NCBI GenBank assembly: GCA_003218475.1
Contig: QHNR01000071.1
Location: 1-54,884, forward strand
From: Verrucomicrobiota bacterium
GTDB lineage: Bacteria; Verrucomicrobiota; Verrucomicrobiia; Chthoniobacterales; UBA10450
Direction of reading: 5' to 3'
DNA: 54,884 bases
Of this stretch, positions 27,155 to 35,313 are shown piece by piece. The notes beneath the pieces were generated by a model. That model was not told the DNA's origin. It saw only the letters and a list, made by a program, of their open reading frames with translations, and ran no database searches. The position numbers and the translations under genes are program-made. Within the stretch, counting starts at the first letter, position 1. The number at the start of each line of letters is the position of its first letter.

Positions 27155-27598
27155 ATGGCTGGTACATACGTTCCACTGATCAGTTCCGGCGTTGCCGGTC
27201 CACTTGGCGTTCTACATCTCCCGCGGCTTTGGCAGAAGGTCTCTCTGGAGGAGAATGGCAAACTTGCTTCCGGCTATCCTGGCGTTGGCAAAGGTTTCGA
27301 TGCGATGCCCCTCGCCGCGCTCGGAGTCGAAGAGCAGGCGGTAAGAGATTACATCAAGCAGAACAAGCCGACCTATCCCGAATTCGAGGTTTGGGTAAAG
27401 AAGAATGCCAAGTCGCTAAAACGAGACGCGATCGAGAAGCACAACGTGGCGGTGCGCGGTTACAATCATGATGACGAAACGCGACGCGGCATTCTGAGCG
27501 AATGCGGCATGACCGATGATGCTTCTGCCCCGAAAGACGCGGTGAACCTGAACAATCTCGACGACTGGTACGAGTTTCACCGAGCGGTGCTGGCATAA
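27155..27598 (+). CDS. DUF5069-family protein
   Basis: 147 residues, no signal peptide. Pattern: VAGPLGVLHLPRLWQKVSLEE, GKGFDAMPLAALGVEEQAVRDYI, KPTYPEFEVWVKKNA, LNNLDDWYEFHRAVLA. This corresponds to DUF5069, a family of unknown function common in Verrucomicrobiota and Planctomycetota. Its placement in the kynurenine region could be meaningful. Confidence 0.75.
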   Translation: MAGTYVPLISSGVAGPLGVLHLPRLWQKVSLEENGKLASGYPGVGKGFDAMPLAALGVEEQAVRDYIKQNKPTYPEFEVWVKKNAKSLKRDAIEKHNVAVRGYNHDDETRRGILSECGMTDDASAPKDAVNLNNLDDWYEFHRAVLA

Positions 27599-27628
27599 GC
27601 GTTGATTGCAGAGAAACGAACTCGGACC

Positions 27629-27695
27629 GCTGTAGTGGCAGGCGTGCCGCCTGCCACGCTCTAGACCTGCAGCCGACACGGCTGCCGCTACAGCG
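27629..27695. repeat. GCTGTAG...CTACAGC palindromic element
   Basis: CGCTGTAGTGGCAGGCGTGC ... GGCTGCCGCTACAGCG: inverted ends plus inner hairpin GGCAGGCGTGCCGCCTGCC. Between the DUF5069 and Rieske genes. Confidence 0.8.
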
Positions 27696-27752
27696 GAAAT
27701 TGATACAGGCGGCTTGGCACGAGCGTTTCTACAACTGCGTTGACGTGAACAT

Positions 27753-29039
27753 ATGCCTCATACAGCTTGCGAGGTGCCTGTAACGCAAACCAAAGCACCA
27801 TCCATATTTCGCAAAACGGCTGAAAGTTTTGAGCCTGGGGCAAAGTCACTGCCGCAACGGTACTTCATCTCGCCGGAGGTCTTCGCGCAGGAGCAAGAGA
27901 GAATTTTCTCGAGGCAATGGGTGTTGGTGGGACATCAGAGCGCAATCGCTCAACCCGGGGATTACTTTATCTCGGAGGTCGCCAACGAAAGCTTGATCGT
28001 TGTCCGCGGTAAACGCGGAGAGATCCGTGGGTTTTACAACGTGTGCCGGCACCGCGGAAGTCGACTCATCGAAAACAGAAACGGACAGTTGTCCGCTGCG
28101 ATTCAGTGTCCATATCACGCATGGACGTACGCACTCGACGGACGCTTGCTCGGAGCGCCACACATGGATGATGTCCCCGACTTTAATAAGGCCAGTTATT
28201 CATTGCATCCGGTGAACGTCGAAATTTGGGAAGGGTTTGTTTTTGTGAATCTGAATGGGGAGGAGGCCCGCCTTCGCTCAGAAGCTACTGCGCGGCAACG
28301 TTCAGGAGATTTCATCTCCCTGGAACGTTGGTTCGCGCCATTGGCCGGAAAATTTTCGCGCTGGAAGTCGCCGACGCTTCGCTCAGCGAAACGGATTGAG
28401 TATGATGTGCGAGCCAACTGGAAGTTGATCTTTGAGAATTATTCGGAGTGTTATCACTGCCTGGGAGTGCATCCAGAGCTTTCGAAAATCTCACCGTATG
28501 ATTCGGCGGAGAATGATCTGACCGAAGGACCGTTCCTCGGTGGATTTATGCGGATCGCCAAAGGCCGGAGCCTGACCATGAGCGGGAACGCGTGCGCGCT
28601 GGGAATCGCAGATGCCAGTCGTGTTCGTGATCGTGCTCCTGCTCATAATCGAAACCCGTCGCAAAAAATCGAGGACGATTACGATCACGAGCATGAACAC
28701 GATGGGAAGAATCGAGTGTTTTACTACTCGATCTTTCCGAACATGCTGCTGAGTTTGCATCCCGACTACGTAATGGTGCATCAACTTCAGCCTCAGTCGC
28801 CGGAGCAGACGCTGATCTTGTGCGATTGGTTTTTCCACCCGGAGGCATTCAAGCACAGCGATTTCGATCCGGACGACGCCATTGAGTTTTGGGACATGGT
28901 AAACAGGCAAGACTGGCACGTGTGCGAATTGAGCCAGCAAGGCATTGCCTCACGTGCGTATCAGCCGGGACCGTATTCGTCACGGGAGTCGATTCCCGCA
29001 GCGTGGGATGAATATTACCTGCGGCGGATGAAAACTTAG
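27753..29039 (+). CDS. Rieske non-haem iron oxygenase alpha subunit with a repeat-derived insertion
   Basis: 428 residues, similar in layout to the glycine-betaine/aromatic-ring oxygenase group. Rieske [2Fe-2S] ligands: C98-x-H100 (VCRHRGS) and C119-x2-H122 (QCPYHAW). Mononuclear iron site: H235 and H240 in ENYSECYHCLGVHPE, with an Asp probably in EFWDMVNRQDWH. No reductase or ferredoxin gene is adjacent. Residues about 290-317 (SRVRDRAPAHNRN ... DDYDHEHEHDGKN) interrupt a normally short loop and are encoded by an inverted repeat also present at 42555-42650. Location between kmo and tryptophan 2,3-dioxygenase suggests a role in tryptophan or anthranilate-type metabolism; the substrate is unknown. 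Confidence 0.88.
   Translation: MPHTACEVPVTQTKAPSIFRKTAESFEPGAKSLPQRYFISPEVFAQEQERIFSRQWVLVGHQSAIAQPGDYFISEVANESLIVVRGKRGEIRGFYNVCRHRGSRLIENRNGQLSAAIQCPYHAWTYALDGRLLGAPHMDDVPDFNKASYSLHPVNVEIWEGFVFVNLNGEEARLRSEATARQRSGDFISLERWFAPLAGKFSRWKSPTLRSAKRIEYDVRANWKLIFENYSECYHCLGVHPELSKISPYDSAENDLTEGPFLGGFMRIAKGRSLTMSGNACALGIADASRVRDRAPAHNRNPSQKIEDDYDHEHEHDGKNRVFYYSIFPNMLLSLHPDYVMVHQLQPQSPEQTLILCDWFFHPEAFKHSDFDPDDAIEFWDMVNRQDWHVCELSQQGIASRAYQPGPYSSRESIPAAWDEYYLRRMKT
28617..28704. repeat. In-frame inverted repeat inside the Rieske oxygenase
   Basis: Left arm TCGTGTTCGTGATCGTGCTC ... ATAATCGAA; right arm ACGATTACGATCACGAGCAT ... GAACACGA. The same arm sequences form the intergenic element at 42555-42650. 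The right arm encodes the His/Glu/Asp stretch DYDHEHEHD. Confidence 0.88.
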
Positions 29040-29097
29040 TGGCAGGCGCAGGACTGCGCTATCATCTGCCGCTCTCTCTGTTCGCCACGTGAATCGT

Positions 29098-29124
29098 TAA
29101 ATCGTTGAAACGTTGAAGCGTTGC
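29098..29124. repeat. CGTTGAAACGTTGAAGCGTTG tandem motif before tdo
   Basis: Repeated units of TCGTTAAA/TCGTTGAA/ACGTTGAAG lie directly ahead of the tryptophan 2,3-dioxygenase start. Related units lie at 7660-7695 and at 29934-30028. Confidence 0.7.
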
Positions 29125-29139
29125 AGCGAGCATGAGCGT

Positions 29140-29925
29140 ATGCCGCCGCTGACGTACGCCAGTTATCTCGATCTGGAGAAACTGCTTTCGCTTCAGAAAC
29201 CGCGCTCTAGTCCGCCGGAGCACGATGAAACGCTTTTCATCATCATCCACCAAACGTACGAGCTCTGGTTCAAGCAGCTGCTACACGAGTTTGAGAAAAT
29301 AAAGCGTGACTTTTCCGCAGGCGATCTTTTCGGAGCGATCCACACGTTTAAGCGTGTCCGCACAATCATGAAGGTGCTCGTGGCGCAGGTGGACATTTTG
29401 GAAACAATGACACCATCGTCGTTTTCGAGCTTTCGCGACCGGCTCGAAACAGCGTCGGGGTTTCAATCTGTGCAGTTTCGGGAAATTGAATTCGCGCTTG
29501 GCTACAAACGCGCATCGACAGTTGCGTACTTGAAGCCGGATTTCCCTGGGTACGATCGGCTGCAAAAACTGCTCCACGAACGCAGTGTGGTTGATCACTT
29601 CTACGATTTTCTCGCGACGCGCGGCGCACAGATTCCCGCCGACGTAAAAAATCGCGACGTCACACAACCAAATGGACCAGATGAGCGTGTCCAGAAGGAA
29701 ATCCTTCGGCTTTACAAGCAGTCGCCTGAATCCTCGATTCTTTTCGAGTTGATGACCGATTTTGATGAGGGGTTACAGGAGTGGCGTTACCGGCACATCA
29801 AGTTGGTCGAGCGAACCATCGGCGCGAAGAAAGGCACGGGGGGATCACCGGGCGTGCCGTTTTTGAAAGAATCGCTATTCAGGCCGGTCTTCCACGATTT
29901 ATGGGCGATCCGGCATGAATTGTAA
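29140..29925 (+). CDS. kynA: Tryptophan 2,3-dioxygenase
   Basis: Haem enzyme that opens the indole ring of L-tryptophan to N-formylkynurenine. ATG 29140 (MPPLTYASYLDLEKLLSLQ) is chosen; a TTG at 29113 would translate the tandem repeat in front. Motifs: FIIIHQTYELWFKQ (substrate His), SGFQSVQFREIE and the RDRLETASG arginine, the haem-ligand His in YRHIKLVERTIG, and GTGGSPGVPFL contacting the amino acid. 261 residues, normal. First step of the pathway served by kmo and the downstream 3-hydroxyanthranilate genes. Confidence 0.95.
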   Translation: MPPLTYASYLDLEKLLSLQKPRSSPPEHDETLFIIIHQTYELWFKQLLHEFEKIKRDFSAGDLFGAIHTFKRVRTIMKVLVAQVDILETMTPSSFSSFRDRLETASGFQSVQFREIEFALGYKRASTVAYLKPDFPGYDRLQKLLHERSVVDHFYDFLATRGAQIPADVKNRDVTQPNGPDERVQKEILRLYKQSPESSILFELMTDFDEGLQEWRYRHIKLVERTIGAKKGTGGSPGVPFLKESLFRPVFHDLWAIRHEL

Positions 29926-29933
29926 CGCTGACG

Positions 29934-30028
29934 CTTCGTTGAACGGTTGAAGCGTTGAAGCGGAAACAAGGAGCGACGGCTTGGGAAGCCGTCATTCCCT
30001 GAAGGCCGCTTTAACGCTTCAACGAATC
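29934..30028. repeat. Inverted pair of CGTTGAAGCG repeats between convergent genes
   Basis: TTCGTTGAACGGTTGAAGCG at the left and CGCTTTAACGCTTCAACGAA at the right form an inverted repeat around the 3' ends of kynA and ACMSD. The right arm includes the ACMSD stop codon. Confidence 0.75.
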
Positions 30029-31066
30029 ACGCTCCATTCCAAGAAATTCGCAGGCGGTGGCGGAAAGCAGCTGCGCTTTCTGTTCGGCGGAAAGTTTCAT
30101 CAATTCAATGAGCTGGCCCGGTTTCGTTTCGCCAAGCGGGAAAGGGTAATCGGAGCCAAGTGCCACGCGTTGCGCGCCGAAAAGCTTGATCAGCATCTTC
30201 AGGGCGTCGGCGTCATGAACGAGCGAATCGACATAGAACCGCGCCGGACGTCTATCGTTCGCTAAATATTTTCGGGGATTCGTTTTGTTATCCATCGCGA
30301 CGAGGTCCGGGCGAACGTGGAATCCATGCTCGATGCGACCGATCGTCCCTGGAAACGCGCCGCCGCCATGTGAAAAGGCAACGCGCAAATTCGGAAAACG
30401 CTCGAAGACGCCACCGAATATCATCGAGCAAATCGCGAGCGAAGTTTCGGCCGGCATCCCGACGAGCCACGGCAGCCAATATTTCGGCATCCGATCCGTG
30501 CCCATCATGTCCCAGGGATGCACAAAGATCGCAGCGTTGAGTTGTTCGGCGGTTTTCCAAACAACGTCGAGAGATGGATGGTCGAGGTTGCGACATTGGG
30601 GACCGTGACAATGGTCATTCGGATCGACGTGCGTGCCGATCTCGACACCGCGCAAGCCAAGCTCGCGCACGCAACGCTCCAATTCGCGCGCGGCAAGATC
30701 GACATCTTGCAGGGGAATTGTCCCGAGCCCTGCGAAATTTTTTGGATAAGCGCGAACAACCTCGGCAATGTGATCGTTCAACATTCGCGAAAGATCGAAC
30801 GTATCTTGCGGTTTGGCCCAATAGCTAAACATCACCGGTACCGTCGAGAGGATCTGCATCGAAACTCGGGCGCGATCCATATCTTCAAGGCGGCGTTCGG
30901 GATTCCAAACGTTCTCGGTGATTTCGCGGAACACACGATCGCCAATCATCATGCGCGCACTGCATTCGTCACGGTGCTCCAACCGGATGAATCCCGGGTA
31001 ACCGTACTTTTTGTCCAAGTCCGGCCAGTCACGCGGCAAAATGTGAGTATGGAGATCGATCTTCAC
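30011..31066 (-). CDS. 2-Amino-3-carboxymuconate-6-semialdehyde decarboxylase (ACMSD), amidohydrolase family
   Basis: 351 residues. Metal ligands: HTHIL (His6, His8) at the N terminus, His in FVHPWDMMG, His in AFSHGGGAFPGT and Asp in GSDYPFPLGE. IGRIEHGFHVRPDLV and GFIRLEH fit ACMSD. The enzyme removes the carboxylate of ACMS, diverting 3-hydroxyanthranilate carbon away from quinolinate (and NAD) toward catabolism. The last codons and stop (TCGTTGAAGCGTTAA) belong to the tandem repeat at 29934-30028. It lies 54 bp after the 3-hydroxyanthranilate dioxygenase stop on the same strand, the gap being a palindrome, so both are probably cotranscribed. Confidence 0.9.
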   Translation of the reverse strand: MKIDLHTHILPRDWPDLDKKYGYPGFIRLEHRDECSARMMIGDRVFREITENVWNPERRLEDMDRARVSMQILSTVPVMFSYWAKPQDTFDLSRMLNDHIAEVVRAYPKNFAGLGTIPLQDVDLAARELERCVRELGLRGVEIGTHVDPNDHCHGPQCRNLDHPSLDVVWKTAEQLNAAIFVHPWDMMGTDRMPKYWLPWLVGMPAETSLAICSMIFGGVFERFPNLRVAFSHGGGAFPGTIGRIEHGFHVRPDLVAMDNKTNPRKYLANDRRPARFYVDSLVHDADALKMLIKLFGAQRVALGSDYPFPLGETKPGQLIELMKLSAEQKAQLLSATACEFLGMERDSLKR

Positions 31067-31069
31067 GAT

Positions 31070-31129
31070 ATTGTAGTGTCCGCTGTCTCAGCGGAATGCG
31101 CTGAGGTACAGCAAACGCCCTACAGCGCC
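31070..31129. repeat. TTGTAG...CTACAGCGC palindrome between two kynurenine genes
   Basis: TTGTAGTGTCCGCTGTCTCA ... CCCTACAGCGCC. It fills the gap between the ACMSD start and the upstream dioxygenase stop; that stop codon (TAG) is the reverse of CTACAG. The TGTAG-G-CCGCTGTCTCAGCGG part recurs inside kmo. Confidence 0.8.
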
Positions 31130-31653
31130 TGCATCGGTTGTGGCTTTTGAACTTTCGCTCCGCATTTCTTGCAAGTGCGGCGTGCATCGTCATTCCAGAA
31201 ATCGAGCATCGCCTGGCTGAAATGTTCGACGATGTCCGCGCAGTCGAAATGGATGTCTTCCACCATTGCCCCGCAATTTTCACAGTAGAAAATGACGTGT
31301 TCTTTTTCTCCAGGCGGACGGCGCCGCTCGACAACCACACCGACCGTGTCCGGCGGCCGCTGCGGGGAATGCGGAACATTTGGCGGGATAAAGAACGTTT
31401 CGCCTTCTCTGACGATATGGTCGACCATGCGGTCGCCTTCGCGAATGCGCACCTTGATGTCGCCCTTGAGCTGGTAAAAGTACTCCTCCGAATCGACGAG
31501 ATGAAAATCGTTCCGCGCGTTTGGCCCCTTGATGACCATTACAAAAAAATCCCGCCCGTCGTATAGGTAACGGTTGCTCACCGGCGGTTGAAATTTGTCG
31601 GCGTTTTGCTCGATCCATTTCTTCAGATCAATCGGCGGTTGCACAGTTGTCAT
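31120..31653 (-). CDS. nbaC: 3-Hydroxyanthranilate 3,4-dioxygenase
   Basis: Extradiol cupin enzyme that opens 3-hydroxyanthranilate to ACMS. 177 residues from ATG 31653 (MTTVQPPIDLKKWIE); an in-frame start at 31689 would add 12 residues with no family match. Iron ligands lie in ARNDFHLVDSEEYFYQ (His, Glu) and PPNVPHSPQ (His). Arg in NARND contacts the substrate. The C-terminal rubredoxin-like site has CENCG and CKKCG, present in the bacterial type. Its product is the substrate of the ACMSD encoded just after it. Confidence 0.95.
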   Translation of the reverse strand: MTTVQPPIDLKKWIEQNADKFQPPVSNRYLYDGRDFFVMVIKGPNARNDFHLVDSEEYFYQLKGDIKVRIREGDRMVDHIVREGETFFIPPNVPHSPQRPPDTVGVVVERRRPPGEKEHVIFYCENCGAMVEDIHFDCADIVEHFSQAMLDFWNDDARRTCKKCGAKVQKPQPMQAL

Positions 31654-31833
31654 GGCGAAAAGCCTATTTGGCCATGCCCAAAGCGTCAAACCGAGGCGTG
31701 AGTTCGCACTTACGGGTCGTTGGGCGCTGCGACGCCACTCGCCGGCGCGCTCACGAAACGGCCGTGAGCACGCTCAAAACCGACATTTAGAGTTGAAGTG
31801 TGCTAATGAACCCCGCATAAATATCCGCTTTCC

Positions 31834-32403
31834 ATGAACCCGCGCCGTTTTTTCCAGATCGCAGCCGCAAGCCTGGTCGCGTTGGTAATATGCAGTTGCG
31901 AGGAGTATCCACCTTACGGCGTGTCTGGTTTTTATCCCCGCGCCGCTCCCGCGGGTTGGTGGCATGACGAAGGCGCTTCCGGCTCGCCGAAAATCATCGT
32001 GCATATCGGCGAACAGAAAGCTTACTTCTACAAGGGAAAAACAGTGGTCGGCGAAACGACCGTCTCCACGGGTAAACCCGGTTTTTCCACTCCGCCCGGT
32101 CACTACACGGTCATATCAAAGGATGTAGACCACGTCTCAACCATATTCGGCGATTACGTGGATGATTATGGCAGCGTGGTGAGATCAAATATTGACGCAC
32201 GAAAAGATTCCCGCCCAAAAGGGACCCATTTTGATGGCGCGCGAATGCCGTATGCGATGTTTTTCAGAGGCGGCTATGCGATGCATCAGGGCTATGTCCC
32301 GCCCTTTGCCGCATCGCATGGTTGCATTCGCATACCAAGGGGAATGGCAAGTCAGTTTTTCGAACACGCACCCGTAGGGACGCCGGTGACCGTAACAGAG
32401 TGA
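31834..32403 (+). CDS. L,D-transpeptidase (YkuD) lipoprotein
   Basis: 189 residues. Lipoprotein signal RFFQIAAASLVALVICSC with the lipid Cys at about 21-22. The YkuD catalytic domain begins at KIIVHIGEQKAYFYKGKTVV and ends in the active site HGYAMHQG-like segment and ASHGCIRIPRG with the catalytic Cys164. It should make 3-3 cross-links in peptidoglycan or attach proteins to it, outside the membrane. Confidence 0.9.
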   Translation: MNPRRFFQIAAASLVALVICSCEEYPPYGVSGFYPRAAPAGWWHDEGASGSPKIIVHIGEQKAYFYKGKTVVGETTVSTGKPGFSTPPGHYTVISKDVDHVSTIFGDYVDDYGSVVRSNIDARKDSRPKGTHFDGARMPYAMFFRGGYAMHQGYVPPFAASHGCIRIPRGMASQFFEHAPVGTPVTVTE

Positions 32404-32483
32404 CCGCTGCACGTCGGACCGGCAACGTTGTACTAATCGACAGCGTGTAAGCGGGTGCGGGGCGGTCAGAAAATCGTTTGAGT

Positions 32484-32559
32484 TGTAGCCGGCATCGGTG
32501 ATGCCGGCATGCAAACAGCGCCTCTGCGTCGGCCGGGATCACCGATCCCGGCTACAGCG
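32484..32559. repeat. TGTAGCCGGCATCGGTGATG...CCGGCTACAG palindromic element
   Basis: Both halves are themselves hairpins (CCGGCATCGGTGATGCCGG and CCGGGATCACCGATCCCGG), flanked by TGTAG and CTACAG. It matches the segment inside the RNase D gene (36501-36576) and that at 6168-6218. Confidence 0.9.
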
Positions 32560-32591
32560 CAGGATTTTTGTGCTAAGATTTCGCTCGGAGC

Positions 32592-33761
32592 ATGAAGCGA
32601 AGCATTATCGATGATCAACGTTCCAGCGCCGTGCACTTGAGCACTGAGGAACTGCAACGCTATTCGCGCCACCTTATCATGCCCGAAGTGACAGCTGACG
32701 GGCAGCGCCGAATAAAGGCAGCGTGCGTCTTGTGCATCGGCGCTGGGGGACTGGGGTCCCCTGCGGCCCTCTATCTTGCGGCAGCAGGCGTGGGAACAAT
32801 TGGCATCGTCGACTTCGACGCCGTCGATCTTTCCAATCTGCAGCGGCAAATACTTCACGGGACAAAGGACGTCGGACGCGGCAAATTGGAATCGGCGCGA
32901 GACCGACTGCGCGACATCAATCCGGAGATCGACATCGAATTGCATCAATGCCGGTTCTCCAGCGAAAACGCTGCGGAAATTGTTTCCAAATACGACGTTG
33001 TCGTGGATGGGTCAGATAATTTCGCCACGCGTTACTTGTCCAACGACGTCTGCGTTTTCGCACAAAAGCCAAATGTGTACGGCTCTGTATTCCGTTTCGA
33101 AGGGCAGACGACCGTATTCGCTCCACACCTTGGCGGACCATGTTATCGTTGCCTTTTTCCGGAGCCGCCTCCACCGGAGTCAGTCCCGAACTGCGCGCAA
33201 GCGGGCGTTCTCGGCGTGTTACCCGGAATCATCGGCATGTTGCAGGCGATCGAGGCAATCAAGCTGATTTTGGGCATCGGTGAACCACTGATTGGACGCC
33301 TCCTTCACTTCGATGCGCTCAAGGTCAAATTTCGTGAGCTCAATCTGCGGCGCGACGCGCAATGTCCCGTTTGCGGGGACACGCCGACAATCTTTTCACC
33401 GATTGACTATGAACAGTTTTGCGGCGCGCGAGACGAGGAGACGATTCCTGCGATCTCAGCGGACGAGCTGAAGCGAAAACTGGATGCGCACGAAGCGTTT
33501 GAGCTAATCGATGTGCGGGAACCATTCGAATACGAAATCGCCCGGATTGATGGCGCTAAGTTAATCCCGCTGGGAGAAATCACTGAGCGGGCAGACGAGC
33601 TGCAACGAGAGCAGCCGATCATTATCCATTGCCACAGCGGGCAGCGCAGCGCCCAGGCGGTGCGACTGCTGCAGCGGCGCGGTTTTAGCAACGTTTACAA
33701 TCTCGAAGGCGGGATCGATGCGTGGTCGGACCAGATCGATCCCAGCGTGCCGAAATATTAA
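32592..33761 (+). CDS. MoeB/ThiF-type E1 adenylyltransferase with C-terminal rhodanese
   Basis: 389 residues. N-terminal E1-like domain: LQRYSRHLIMPEV, GAGGLGSPAALYLAAAGVG (ATP), DLSNLQRQILHGTKDVG, zinc Cys pairs CYRC (about residue 186) and CPVC (258), and NCAQAGVLGVLPGIIG. The rhodanese domain (about 290-385) has the active Cys in IIHCHSGQRSAQAV. This is the MoeZ/MoeBR layout that activates sulfur-carrier proteins (MoaD/ThiS) and supplies sulfur for molybdopterin, thiamine or tRNA thiolation. No carrier gene is adjacent, so the pathway is not resolved. Confidence 0.93.
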   Translation: MKRSIIDDQRSSAVHLSTEELQRYSRHLIMPEVTADGQRRIKAACVLCIGAGGLGSPAALYLAAAGVGTIGIVDFDAVDLSNLQRQILHGTKDVGRGKLESARDRLRDINPEIDIELHQCRFSSENAAEIVSKYDVVVDGSDNFATRYLSNDVCVFAQKPNVYGSVFRFEGQTTVFAPHLGGPCYRCLFPEPPPPESVPNCAQAGVLGVLPGIIGMLQAIEAIKLILGIGEPLIGRLLHFDALKVKFRELNLRRDAQCPVCGDTPTIFSPIDYEQFCGARDEETIPAISADELKRKLDAHEAFELIDVREPFEYEIARIDGAKLIPLGEITERADELQREQPIIIHCHSGQRSAQAVRLLQRRGFSNVYNLEGGIDAWSDQIDPSVPKY

Positions 33762-33810
33762 CGCGCCTTCTGTCAGACACGACGCCTTCGGTGCGGTCTT
33801 GAGAATATTG

Positions 33811-33957
33811 CATTAACACCGCGGCTTTTAGCCCGGTGTTAGTGAGGTACTCGAGCAGAAAACCGTTTTAACGGTTTTCTACAGGTTCGAAGCCGTTGAA
33901 ACGGCTGCCAACTGAGTTGCGCTGAAGGCACCGCGCTGAAGTCGCGGTGTTAATGAG
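33811..33957. repeat. ATTAACACCGCGGC...GCGGTGTTAATGAG palindromic cluster
   Basis: Outer arms TTAACACCGCGGC and CGCGGTGTTAAT are inverted. Inside are AAAACCGTTTTAACGGTTTT and AGCCGTTGAAACGGCT. This composite REP-like unit fills the gap between two convergent genes. Confidence 0.8.
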
Positions 33958-33958
33958 G

Positions 33959-34522
33959 TTACTTCAGCACCTCGGCGAGCTGTTTGGCGCTGGGAACATC
34001 GGTCCAGCGCGCCAGCAATTTCCCGTCTCGCGCAAAAACCAGCACGCGAAACTCCGCCGCCTCGGCCGGTTCCTCGAGCTGCGCAGAGGCTGAGCCATCA
34101 AAATCGGTCACAACGAAGATGTCGCTCCTCGCGTCATGCTGAATTTTTTGTGCGTCGTACCGTGTCTGAAGCCGCTTTGCTGCCTCTTGCATACGGTGGC
34201 GGATGAACGCGGTCGCTACGTTCCGCACGATGACGCCGTGCTTTCTAGTGAATCGAAAAATGGTGATCATCCTGTATTTTGGATTACCCAAACAATAGTT
34301 GGGAATCCTGTCCCCAACCACGTGCGCCTTTTCCCAATCGCTCTTGGTGGCCAGCACCAATACGGTCACGTGTCCATCCGCGGTGGAAAGCTTGTTTTCA
34401 TCAACGTCGACAAAACTCAGCGAGTAAGTCGTTCCAGTTGAAAATGCGCCCTGCAGAAGCCTTGCAGGAAGAGAAGCCGCGAGAGCTGCAACGAAAAAGA
34501 ATTGAAGTGCGCGCAGCTTCAT
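33959..34522 (-). CDS. Exported protein, possibly thioredoxin-like fold without CxxC
   Basis: 187 residues from ATG 34522 (MKLRALQFFFVAALAASLPA, a signal peptide); an ORF start at 34594 is unlikely. The body (TYSLSFVDVDENKLSTADGHVTVLVLATKSDWEKAH ... NPKYRMITIFRF ... DIFVVTDFDGSASAQL ... FRVLVFARDGKLLARWTDVPS) looks like a thioredoxin or peroxiredoxin-type alpha/beta sequence but lacks the CxxC motif. Function unknown. It is divergent from the LysM gene and shares its short upstream region. Confidence 0.6.
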   Translation of the reverse strand: MKLRALQFFFVAALAASLPARLLQGAFSTGTTYSLSFVDVDENKLSTADGHVTVLVLATKSDWEKAHVVGDRIPNYCLGNPKYRMITIFRFTRKHGVIVRNVATAFIRHRMQEAAKRLQTRYDAQKIQHDARSDIFVVTDFDGSASAQLEEPAEAAEFRVLVFARDGKLLARWTDVPSAKQLAEVLK

Positions 34523-34542
34523 AAGTAAGCAAATTGACGACG

Positions 34543-35277
34543 ATGTCGCGTACTGACAACCTTCGGTCTGTCTTATCAAATTCAGCCTCTCCATTCAGCC
34601 GGCGGACGATTGTGGCATGTGCGAGGATATCGATCATTTTCATTTGTGGTTTGGCTGGGGGCTGCGATCGCATGGGGGGCCCGCGCTCCTCGCAGTTGAC
34701 GCAGGATGCAGACAGCAAATCAGCCCAGGGAGATTTTGCGCGCGCGATTGACTTGTACGAAGCCGCGCTCGATGACAGTCCACGCTGCGCCGAGATTCAC
34801 TACAAACTGGCTCTTCTTTACGACGATAAACTCAACGATCCCGTCAGCGCACTGCACCATTTCAAACGCTACCTCGCGTTAAGTCCAAACGGTCCTCACG
34901 CAAATGAGGTTAAAAATTCGATGAAACATGACGAAATCGCGGCGCTGACCGCGCTGTCTGGCGATTCCGTCATCCCCCGATCAGAAGCGGCGCAGTTGCG
35001 CAATGAAAACCTTAATCTGCGGAAACAGCTTGAAGCGCGCACGGCATCATTACGAATCGGGTCGGAGAAATCGCAGACGAAAGATGCAAGCTCAAAAAAA
35101 ATTGCGTCGAAGAAGGGTGACCGAAGCTATGTTGTGCAGCCGGGCGACACGTTCTTCTCTATTTCGCGAAAATTTTATAAGTCATCCAATCATTGGAAAG
35201 AGATTCGCGATGCGAACGAAAAGAATATCCGCGATCCGAAAAAACTTACGGTCGGTCAGACCCTGATTATTCCGTAA
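34543..35277 (+). CDS. TPR and LysM lipoprotein
   Basis: 244 residues from ATG 34543 (TTG 34534 is in frame). Signal with lipobox: IIFICGLAGGC. TPR-like helices (QDADSKSAQGDFARAIDLYEAAL, AEIHYKLALLYDDKLNDPVSALHHFKRYL) are followed by a coiled coil (about 145-165), then a basic linker, and a C-terminal LysM domain (about 190-243: RSYVVQPGDTFFSISRKFYKSSNHWKEI ... KLTVGQTLIIP). LysM binds peptidoglycan, so it probably links an envelope complex to the wall. Confidence 0.85.
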   Translation: MSRTDNLRSVLSNSASPFSRRTIVACARISIIFICGLAGGCDRMGGPRSSQLTQDADSKSAQGDFARAIDLYEAALDDSPRCAEIHYKLALLYDDKLNDPVSALHHFKRYLALSPNGPHANEVKNSMKHDEIAALTALSGDSVIPRSEAAQLRNENLNLRKQLEARTASLRIGSEKSQTKDASSKKIASKKGDRSYVVQPGDTFFSISRKFYKSSNHWKEIRDANEKNIRDPKKLTVGQTLIIP

Positions 35278-35313
35278 GCGTCGCACAAAGTTATAGCCAG
35301 GATCGTTCATCGT

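Noticed and set aside
29934-30028. CRISPR-like spacing of CGTTGAAGCG repeats
   Set aside because: Units are too short, irregular and inverted; no spacers of equal length, no cas genes.
30570-30625. DHCHGPQCRNLDH segment in ACMSD as a repeat insertion
   Set aside because: A few extra residues seem present, but the DNA shows no match to any repeat in the window.
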